From Branchiostoma floridae (Eukaryota > Chordata > Leptocardii > Amphioxiformes > Branchiostomatidae): 64,000 nucleotides of DNA. The stretch spans positions 10,328,206 to 10,392,205 of the forward strand of contig NC_049985.1 in the NCBI RefSeq assembly GCF_000003815.2, read 5' to 3'. This document shows, one piece after another, positions 33,884 through 43,700 of the stretch (the first letter of the stretch is position 1; each line of letters opens with the position of its first letter). Below the pieces are notes generated by a model. That model did not search any database. It worked only from the letters and a program-made list of their open reading frames with translations, and was not told the DNA's origin. A program made the translations under genes and the position numbers.

Positions 33884-35512
33884 TCACGTGTGTCGCGCAC
33901 TTTCAAGTGTACTAACAAATCCCAAAAGGACTACTGGAGCTGGCTGTTCAGTTTGTTGTCGGCCAAATTTCGCGAAACAGTTCAAACATCCACGGTAAGG
34001 ACCGATGAGTTGTTGCCAGATCGCGTTTCTCAGGTCAGCCATGCGGATTATGCTGGCCAAAGGGTTGAGCGCCGAATTCAACGTCATGAGGAAAAGTACC
34101 CAGCTCGCGAAAGTTGCAGGTGAGCACACTTCCCTGTTCAAGAAGCAGAGTCGACCAAACGGGAGAGCCGCAAAAGCCAGCAGCCAGAAAACGAATGCCA
34201 ATGTCACAAGGATCATTACTGTTTTTGCTTTCCTTGCGCTGGATTTAAATTTTCTTTGGGTTTCGTCTTGTGCATGGCGGCCTGTCCTTTCTCCAGTCCT
34301 TCCAAGGTTCCCTCTAGTAGGTTCAGCCCATCGGGTCCTACCTACTCGGAACTGTCCTAGTCTCGTCTTTTGGCGTTGTTTGATTCTTACCAATACGCTG
34401 ATGTTTGTGAACATCAAGATAAATGCTAGGGACGCAATGATTGAAGCTACCAAAATGACATAGCTCAAAGTTAACGCAGTATCCTATGGTTACGGATTCA
34501 TCATACATACAATTCCACCCATAGAAGCTGAAAAGACGATTAACGACATTGTGATCCATGAACATATTATTGCTACACATGCATTACGCTTGGCCTTGGA
34601 AGTGTTGGTGTGGAAAATGATAGGGTGCCTCACGGCCATGTAACAATCTACAGATAGCAAAGTTAGAGCTGATGCCGATATGGTCTGGGTAAACAAGTTA
34701 CAGACAAAAAAGTGTAATGCAGCAACTACTCCGTAGTGCCTCAACTGACCAAAAGCCGAAGAAATAAGTAGCACGCCTGACAAAAGGTCTGACATGGCTA
34801 AATTTGCAATGTACATATACAGGGCCTTGTGGAGCTTTCGTGTTCCGATGATGCCCAAAAGAACCGCAAGATTGGCTAAGATGATAAAGACGCCAAAGGC
34901 TCCAGACATGTTCGGAAACCATCCTTTACTTGATAACACATATATGTCATATGAGGAGCAAGTCTCACTGGCCTCATTGTAGGACGCGTTCGTAAATCGG
35001 AGGTACCAGAAGTAACACTCAATCATACTGTCAAACGTCGGTGCTTTGGGAAACTGTAGAGGGTCCGAGCTGTTGTTGAACATGTCGGGAAACTGTAGAG
35101 GGTCCGAGTTGTTGTTGAACATGTCGGGAAACTGTAGAGGGTCCGAGCTGTTGTTGAACATGTCGGGAAACTGTAGAGGGTCCGAGCTGTTGTTGAACAT
35201 GTCGGGAAACTGTAGAGGGTCCGAGCTGTTGTTGAACACGTCGGGAAACTGTAGAGGGTCCGAGCTGTTGTTGAACATGTCGGGAAACTGTAGAGGGTCC
35301 GAGTTGTTGTTGAACATGTCGGGAAACTGTAGGGGGTCCGAGTTGTTGTTGAACATGTCGGGAAACTGTACAGGGTCCGAGCTGTTGTTGAACATGTCGG
35401 GAAACTGTAGGGGGTCCGAGCTGTTGTTGAACATGTCGGGAAACTGTAGGGGGTCCGAGCTGTTGTTGAACATGTCGGGAAACTGTAGAGTGTCCGAGCT
35501 GTTGTTGAACAT
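33884..35512 (-). pseudogene. Rhodopsin-type GPCR with N-terminal 13-residue repeats and two internal stops
   Basis: Single-exon class A receptor frame of 543 codons from ATG at 35,512 to TGA/stop at 33,884. Residues 1-156 are twelve 13-residue repeats. TM1 starts near GAFGVFIILANLAVLLGIIG; TM2 has the IANLAMSDLLSG motif; TM3 ends in SVDCYMAVRHP; TM4 is CVAIICSWITMSLIVFSASM. Then, in the same frame, come TAA (34,490-34,492) and TAG (34,484-34,486), after which TM5 (SYVILVASIIASLAFILM), a basic loop 3, TM6 (FVFWLLAFAALPFG) and TM7 (NSALNPLASIIRMADLR) continue uninterrupted. No frameshift exists. DRY is DCY and NPxxY is NPLAS. I call it a likely pseudogene or null allele; ligand unknown. A 27-nt GT-AG interval would remove both stops but is shorter than known animal introns. 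Confidence 0.7.
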
Positions 35513-35540
35513 GTCGGGAAACTGTAGAGGGTCCGAGCAA
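35045..35540 (-). repeat. 39-bp minisatellite coding for a 13-residue sequon repeat
   Basis: Twelve complete 39-bp units (35,045-35,512) and a partial thirteenth upstream (to 35,540) encode MFNNSSDPLQFPD with few changes (S/N at position 5, P/T, L/V). Every copy holds at least one N-x-S glycosylation site. Because 39 is a multiple of three, all frames stay open, including the opposite strand, which explains several spurious overlapping frames. Confidence 0.95.
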
Positions 35541-36659
35541 TGTTGTACAAGGCTGAACGCTGTAAATTTATAGCGACCGTGGACACAGGGGCAGCTGTCT
35601 TTAAAAGCCCAGGCCTTTACAACAACAAAACCTTTAATACTGCCCTATTTCCTATCAAGTCGATAATGCTATTTGAGCTGCAACTGACTTATGATATACA
35701 CAATATTACGATCATCGGGACTTCACCGGAATCAGCTGAAATGACGCCAATAAAACTCTTTAATTTCAAAGAACGGCCGAAGGTATTTCAGCTTATCTTA
35801 TCTACAACTGTCTTGACTTCTGTCCCTGCAGCGGTATCTATCTAGCCTGGTCTCATCAATTTTGAACATTTTGAACGCTCTGTGATTTCCGACCGAACTG
35901 TTCTCTAAGACTCACTGTAATATACAGCAATTCTGACAGTCAATAACTCTATGTTCGCACAATGTAGAAGCTCTGATATAAGTAGTTCGAATCGGTTTTT
36001 AAATACATGTAGTTAACTCACTATGATTGTAAATCTGTGCAATTTAGCCCCGTCCCGCTGCAAGACTACTTTTATCCTACGAAATTCTTAAATAACCTAG
36101 TCTACTTACCACTTTTTTCTCGCATACTTCTCAACCCAAGAGTTTGAAAGTTGCATGCTAAGAACAACAGGTGGGAAGTGTGAATGGCGGCAATGCTACA
36201 AATCCTTGAATCGAAGTACTTCAAATACAAAAGTCGTAGATAACGCTATGAAAGCTGCAGCTGCTTTTGAAATCTCCAACTCTGTTCATCTTCTTCCTAT
36301 GAGTAGACTAAACAAAGAACGGCAGCTGGCAAATCGGATCAGTGATAATGTACAATATACTTAAATATGAAATCCTTACGTACTTAAAAGACGAACAGCA
36401 GATGATGGAACATAAAATGCAGCTGCCATTAAACATTTGTCTGTCATTACATAAATCTCATGATCCGTCTCTCTAACATTATGTTATTTGAGCTGGAAAG
36501 AAAGGCGACAGACTGGATTAATGGTATTATGTTCTATTCTCTAAAGAGGAAATGTAGCGTGTTTTTTTATTCAAGAATATATGGAATAATACAAGGTTAC
36601 CCTCCAGTCACGGATTAAAAACTTACAGGTGCAATTCTGTACAGCCATCACACAAAAGT

Positions 36660-36790
36660 AGTGCAGTGTACATAAAACTTTATTGGTGACGCTATAACTG
36701 CATCAAGAGAAGGATTCCAAAATCTCACGGTACTGCAGTGTACGTAAACCCCGCTAGGTGGCGCTGTGGCTACATCTACTCCATGAGTCC
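36660..36790. repeat. Two-copy tandem repeat, period about 71 bp
   Basis: GCAGTGTACATAAAACTTTA with GGTGACGCTATAACTGCATC is followed about 71 bases later by GCAGTGTACGTAAACCCCGC with GGTGGCGCTGTGGCTACATC. The copies are diverged but collinear. Confidence 0.5.
36679..36684 (-). promoter_or_regulatory. Candidate poly(A) signal of the mucin/SH3 gene
   Basis: AATAAA on the minus strand, about 535 nt past the TAA stop at 37,219. It is the first canonical signal that I noticed downstream. Confidence 0.45.
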
Positions 36791-37218
36791 AAGTCCATGC
36801 AAGTGTTATATTGAATCGTTCTTAACACAATATCATTGGTAGCAACGTGCTTTACAGATGAACTAAAACCCTTAACCATTCTGACCTGCAGAATCTACAG
36901 CGATATGTCACATTCTTGGTGATAAATTGTTAAAAATTCAACTGTTATTGCACCTTTATAGTTTTATCCATGATTCGTATACTAGTAATTCCTCTAAGAA
37001 ATTAGAGTTTACAAGTATTGATAAAAATGAGCTACTGTGCTTCGTCCACAAATGATTGATGATTGTGTTGCTCTTGACCAGTAAAGCGTCCTGAACTGTG
37101 ACGATTTGGCAACGTCACAAGTGTCCGTTGTTACAGAAATCATTTAAGATAGCCACAACGATGGTTATGTTCCATGTCGCAGTCTAAAATAGTGCTGGCT
37201 TCCTTTACTAGTTAACAT

Positions 37219-37799
37219 TTACACAAATGTTGCAGCATTCTCTGTAGAGCTCACAGGGAAGATTCCCCTGGTACCGTCCTGTAGTTCCCCATAGCTCCAG
37301 CCTGGGATGTCACTTTCCTATGGGTAAACCAAGGACACAGATAGTATCAACTACCATTTCAAGATGGTCGTGGTGAATCGGAAAATGTGATTGCCCTGTG
37401 CTTGTAACGCTCTTGAAATTCATGTTGTAACGTTACCGCTAGACAAGTGTACAACAAAGTAGGAAACAAGACGACTAGATCATTATGCTATTGCTAACAA
37501 TGTATAGAATATTAAATACTCCGACACATGTAACATATAGCGAACTGTGATGAACATTTCTTTCCTTCGAGAGACACGAATGGATAACACTACCAAAGCG
37601 TACTACAACAATAAATCCAATACGTCCATTACTTTAACAATGTCCCATTTACAAAAAGGACTGAATTTCTTTCCAACTCACCTCCAGCTCCAGGATGACG
37701 TCACCCTTGTTGAAGTTGAGATATCCAGGGCCCCTCATGGTGAAGGTTTCTATCGCTGTTCTCAGCTGGGTGTCCTGTAGATCCAGTTCTTCCAGCGTT
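37219..37799 (-). CDS. SH3 domain 3, split over the last two exons
   Basis: Exons 37799-37682 and 37317-37219 join in phase 0 inside the domain. TFTMRGPGYLNFNKGDVILE is the first half, and GWSYGELQDGTRGIFPVSS the second, with conserved Trp and G-I-F-P. The ALYDY motif is replaced by a divergent ETFTM, so ligand preference may differ. The protein ends TENAATFV, whose C-terminal T-F-V fits a class I PDZ ligand pattern ([ST]-x-V). Confidence 0.8.
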
Positions 37800-40700
37800 C
37801 TGAAAGTTTGCACACAGTCGTAACTGACCAATCTTCTTATAATCACATACGCTTGACATATTATCAACTAGTAGCTCAGAGAAGAACGAGCACAGACCTG
37901 AAAACTAGAATCAGAGTTATCAACCCAGGATTAAGGTACTCAGGAAACCGCTTCAAACAACGACTTTTTGGCAACGTTGACACATTCACACAATATAAAT
38001 CAAGATATTCGTTCGGTTCTGTCGTACTAAATCATCCATTAAATTGCATTAACTCCTTACTAGACTTGGAAGACGGCCAAAGATCCTACACCGAGGTGGA
38101 CCTGTCCTTGGTGCTGAACGGGTAATCACATAATTGAGATCCCTGTAGAAACTGGCGGACGTACAGCGATATATAGCAGGACAAGAATGATGGCTATCAC
38201 TTTCATTTAGCACCCCAATTTTTAATCTAATTACATCGCGCCCACAGCGTCCCTCTGAATTATCACCCAGGAAATAAGAGCTGTAACAGTTTACACGGTT
38301 TGCTTACTTCATGATGTCCGGAGCCGCCGTCACGCTGCTTCTTGACGGCCGGGATCTTGACAGCGAGCCCGTGGAGCCGACCTCCTGTTGGGTCTGTGGT
38401 GGGAAGCTACCGAGGCTCAGGTTGGGCGGCCGTCTGGACTTGTTTGACACTTGGGTAATAATAATAGAACGTTATTAGTTAATCAATAACTATAATGCTT
38501 CAACTGAAATGGAAAATACCAATACCAGAGGCCAATTGCTACAAAACCATGAAAAAGTACTAGTACTGTCTATGCCAAACTTTCTCCCTCCTCCTTAAAA
38601 TCTTGCTAGAAAATCTAAATTCACACAATGTACCAACTGTTTTGTTGACTATTGTTAACTTCAGATAGGTCCATGTTAACAAATCGTTCATTAACCCCCA
38701 AATGTGCTAAAATTCCATTCTGTTATCATGATGCTAACATTTATTCCACCCGTTCTATCCTGTTCCAATATCCTGCAGTGCTAGATTAATGTAAACGTTC
38801 CCCACGCAGATGTTACCTTGACTGGGAGTATCGTCTATGCTGGACTCCTCCAGCATGTCGAAGTTGATCGGCATACTGACTCTCCTGGAGGGGGATCTGA
38901 CGATGGTGGGCGGCTTGGGCGAGATGGCGACGGAGTGCCGCTGGGAGGGCTGGCGGGGAGGTTTGACCGGTACCGTACTCGGACCGGTATCCTGAACAGA
39001 TCCTGTAAAGGGATTCGGCATACAGTTAGAACAACAACATCCACTAGACAAGGAGACATTTGGAGATGAGACATTTCTGTAAAATTGAGAATACTTGAAG
39101 TTGAAACCAGCATGACAGTGATGGAGATAACAGACCGGAGCAGAAGCAGATGCCAGACAGTCATCGATGGGTCCAATGAGAGGACAAAGCCGTAAGGACA
39201 GATAGCATAGTGTTTACGACCTCATGGGATATTAGCATACATAACAGAGTGCCTTTAAAGTTATCCATAAATGTAGATTAGTTTTATTTTAGAATTGTCA
39301 GCTATCACCAATAGCTCAAGTCCCAGGTATGTACAAGTTGTCATACATTGTACCTGTCTCAATTGTCGCGCTATAAAGTTCTTCTTCCTATATTTCCGTA
39401 TATCCCTACCTTGCACTGAGCCACGCATAGATGGTTTCCTCTCGCTTGTGGAATAGGTCGGTGACTTTTCACTCTGGATCGGTGGAGGAGCGCCAAATGT
39501 GCCTCTGTGGGACCACAAGGTCAGGGAACATCAGGTAAAATATTATAGTTAGTTGCCATCCTGTGGGTTGTGATTAAAATCATTACCTGTTTTTCTGGGC
39601 GGAGCTCAGAAGTTACAAATGTGTAGTTCCATGGCATACTTAAAAAGGGAAGCATGCTGTTTTAATATCCGAATGAAAGCTCATCTGTGTTGGTAAATTC
39701 CATAGTGAAAAGTTTAAACTTTGTTCCAACACAAGGGAAGAAACTCGCCATAAATGCTGTTTTGACTGTTTTAGTAGTGTGTTATGTTCTTGGGTCTTCT
39801 TTTTGGGACCAAAGAATAGACATCATATAAAATTTTATAGAATTTCTCTTCATACCAAGAACTTACTGTTCACTCGTATGTATACTTTGGTGTATAGTTG
39901 ACTGTACGGACCTGTTCTGGTGCCGTGGTGCGGGTTGCTCGTGAGAGCTTGGCCGTACGGCTACCGTCGGTCTGCCGGGGCCGTCGTCAGCGTCGCTCGG
40001 TGAGTAGAACACCTCCGACGGGCCCTTGGCGCTGGGCTGTTTGTTCATGAGTGATTTCCGGACGGAAGGGCGCGGACGGAGCTCCCTCGGGCGGGACAGG
40101 GTGTCCTGTCCGGACTGCACGGACTGGTCCGGGGCCTCGGCTCTCTTGGTTTTATCGGTCGGTGGTTTCGGCGCTGGGCGCTGGGGCGGGCCGAGGGGTC
40201 TGGTGGGCTGCTTGGCGTGAGAGTGAAACGCACAAAATTGTCGAAATTTCACTTGATAAGCACATAACACGTGCTTATCGAGTAAATTCCAACCGATGGA
40301 GAAAAATATGTGATGTAACGCTATTTCACCCTTAACCACTGGGTAACGTTAACCTGTATCCGTTGCTTTTTAACACAGCGTTTTTGGGGATACCAGGTCG
40401 ACGGACGTTGGTTTAAAATTGCAATATTGTCAGTACATTGCAGTTTAAAACTACCACCCGTCGACTTGATGTGCCTAAATACGCTGTTTTGAAAATAACG
40501 GATTTAGGTTATCCCGCGGATAAAGGTGAACTAACGTTACCTGTTAACTTGCCAAGTATTCAAGACTCTGTATTCAAGACTCAATAATGAAATGTCTGAC
40601 GCCTACCTTTGTATCTTCCCCGAGCCTTTTGACATAGCTCTCTGGGAACCAGCCTTCCTTCCCCGTCTGCAGACAGATTCCCCGGGCCCAGCCCAGAGGA

Positions 40701-43700
40701 TCCCGCTCTATCACCGTTATGACGTCGTCTTCTTCAAGATTCAACTGGTTCTCGTCGGTGGCCCTGTACCCGTACACCGCGATGTAGCGTTCTGTGTGCG
40801 GCGAGGGATCGGAGGCCTTGGGAGAGTCTGGGATAGAACGTTGACATTCGAAGTAGTGTATTGGCTTATGGTGTATCATTGTCCTAAAGGTATGCAGCAG
40901 TAAGAAAGCCAGCCCACTACCTATGCTTAGAGAATAATGTCATGGGGAAGGTCTCGGAAACGGCCCAAAATGAGTGGCTTAATACTAGTAGTTGCTTGAA
41001 CGAAGTTGCGATTTTTTGATTGGCACCGAGTTTGCTCAGTACAAGGCCATTAAAAAAAAAGTTAAAGTCCTTCCCGCGCCTGATGGCGCATAGGGCGGCG
41101 CCCATCTCCGTTTCAGTAGCCCTTGGGCCACACAACGCAATTACTACAGCAGGGGGCTAGTCCACTGGTAGCGGTGTGTGTTCAACTTCCATACTCTTTC
41201 CCAAATGCTGAGTGCTAAGCAGAGAAAGAAGCATGTACCATTTTTAAAGTCTTTGGTATGACTCGGCCGGGGATCGAACTCACGACCTACCGAATGCAAG
41301 GCGAACACTCTCACCACTAGGCCATTGGCCACTTTTAAACACTGAAGTACTCTTACTGTAGCAGCATCTCTACTCCCTAAGTCAGAAACATCGAGCTTTG
41401 CCAAATTCGACTAACTGACTTAATAGGGGAAGCACGGGTTACAAGGCTGCTAGGGAAAATCCTTACCCTATTTTAACCAAACTAAAGACACGATACCTTC
41501 AAACCACAGTTAATAGTTAATATGTGAGATTTAGACACTGTACTTACCAAACTCTGGGGGCGGTGGCGGCAGGTCCAGCTCCAGGGCGGACTCGGGTTCG
41601 CTCAGCCTCAGCGCCATGGACAGCTTCCTGTCACGCCCCGTTCTGTCTTCCGAGCTCCTGTTATTATAAAATTTACTTTTACAACATCAGTTGACCAATG
41701 ATAAAAGCTCCTTCAGTTGACAGAAAGTCAACAGAAATTAAGAACTTAAGAACCTCAGATAAATTCCTACGCAGAAGAGTATAATATAATCGTGCACCAC
41801 CGCCGCTCTTTCCCATGTAGCAAAATGTGAAAGGTAAACACAGTAGTAAATACTAAAAAGGAGGATATTAAGTTTTGTGTTGTGTTGGATGACTTTATGT
41901 CTGCTACACGAACGTGTATCTGATTTTTTATTTGTTGAAATAAGAGACCAACCTTCCGCTCCTGTTGCTTCGCATGGAGGCCTCCCTGTCAGGCAGGTTG
42001 GTGTTCATGATGAGGTGCATGCGGCTCTCCTCCGCGGTGTCGGGCTGCCCGGTCCTCAGCACCGCCTTGGCGTGCGGGTGGGTCCGCACGTGCGAACGGC
42101 CCACGCTGCCCATCCAGGGGATGTTGGGGGAACCCAGGGTAGACGGTGTCCTGGATACATGACTTATGTTTATAAATAAATAAAGATACAAGCTAAGAAG
42201 CAAAGGAACAAGAAGAACCAGCAGATATCCAGTGGATTGTAGTTGGTCGCACTTATTTGCATGATGTATGGCTTTGGTCTGCATACATGTAGGTGCGTCC
42301 TTCGTTTGTTTTGCAATTTGGATGTCTTTGAATGATGTCTTTAAAAAACAAAACACACGAGCTTAAACATGTACAAAAAGATCGAAATCGCACAGCTCTA
42401 GAGGCAAAACATTGACATACATCTGCTTATCTGACGTATCTAAAAATTGGTCTTTTACCTGCTGGCGCGAGATGGCGGGCGGGACGACGACACTGACTCC
42501 TGGGCGGTAGACGCGAGTGACACGGGGCTGTCGCTGCGTCCGTTCGGCGGGGTCGTCTGCGTGTTCTCTGAGATATCCGGCATGTTCCTGAGGGAGGCTG
42601 ACGTGGACACGGATCCGATGCTGATGTTGTCCACACTCCGTGCAGGAGGCGTCGTCTCATCCTCGTGTGCGAGAAGTTCGGGAGGAGGGGGAGGGAGGGA
42701 CAGGTTGCTCAGGGACGCCCTACGCTGTACATCATCGCTAGTTTCTCCTGTGGCCCGAATGGGCAGTGTGGCATCGGAGCCAGCAGTGCCGTTTGGCAGG
42801 AACGTGGTTTGTAGAGAAGGGGGAGGGTCCGGTAGAGATGACTCCTCGTCATGCACAAAACTGGGGTTTTCCGTACCTGTTGGTGTCATAGAACATGTCA
42901 AATGGCTTCAGTGCAACTCCTCAGTATCTAGAAAATCATGTATCGGATTATTTGCAAGCAGGCGCTCGGATCATAGTAATCGCGTTTTCTTGTAAGTCTC
43001 TTGAGTTGTAAGGCAAGGGTTCAGTGAAAACCAGGCTAGCCACACAAAACACTGTCAAAAGAAAAACTAAGCCATATGCATGCATCTAATTGGAAATTGC
43101 GAACAAGCGATCGATACAAATGGAAAATGAGATGTGAACAGACAGGAGTATCTGGAAAGAACTGACCTGCGACCTGTAGATGCTTGGTAGGAAACCAGCC
43201 GATCTTCTGCTGACTCCGGCCGAACCACCAGTCATCTGTGGGTTTGTTGATGACCTCCACTTCCTCACCCTTCACCAGGGAGATCTGGTCCTCAGCCTCG
43301 GACCTGTAGGACTCCTTCACTCGGTACCTTTCCGCGTTCTTTGGTTTTGTGCCTTTGTGAACAATAATGAAATGTTGACGAACTGGTTTGAATGCCTCAC
43401 TATGTATCAATCAAAATGAAAAACACCAACCCGTACAGAATATTTACATGTACCGTATAATCAACTTTCCGAGGGGTGTAAAAATCTTGCATCAAATGTA
43501 AAATCTTTATACAGAACCTAATTGTAATCGCTACATTTCAACCGCCAGGCTACCAAATACACTGGTTCCAGTAAATATATTTGAGCTATTGATATTGAAC
43601 TTTGCCGCCTTACATTCGATATCGATCGTCCGTCTGTGCGCGGAGCACTATTGACATTGGCAATGTAGCATTACAACTGCTGGCACCTGTTTTCTTCCTG

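Larger units (their letters stand above)
35541..37218. other. Intergenic region, GPCR to mucin/SH3 gene
   Basis: It contains the presumed 3' UTR of the minus-strand mucin/SH3 gene and the upstream side of the GPCR frame, which is closed by an in-frame TAG about 110-120 nt above the ATG. A two-copy repeat of about 71 bp lies at 36,660-36,790 (GCAGTGTACATAAA / GCAGTGTACGTAAA). No other gene is supported. Confidence 0.55.

Noticed and set aside
33857-34463. Plus-strand frames of 88 and 152 codons over the GPCR
   Set aside because: Antisense to TM5-TM7 of the receptor; they have no recognisable domain.
35045-35540. CRISPR-like regular repeats
   Set aside because: The units are contiguous with no unique spacers, code for protein, and lie in an animal genome.
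35046-35573. 175-codon + strand frame (repeated MSGNCRGSELLLN) and two other minus frames of the 39-bp array
   Set aside because: A 39-bp repeat without stops is open in several frames. Only one frame continues into seven membrane helices.
38308-38449. Acceptor at AACAAG nearer to the exon body (exon start at 38,437)
   Set aside because: It shifts the frame and meets a stop within 11 codons. The acceptor after ACCCAAG keeps phase 1 and a fully open exon.
41258-41334. Functional tRNA gene on the minus strand
   Set aside because: The A and B boxes are good, but it continues into a SINE body and homopolymer tail and I could not fold clean acceptor and anticodon stems.
43174-43352. SH3-1 exon ending at CTACAG with donor GTCGCA
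   Set aside because: It would leave phase 0, while the next exon needs phase 1. The donor GTCAGT seven bases on satisfies it.
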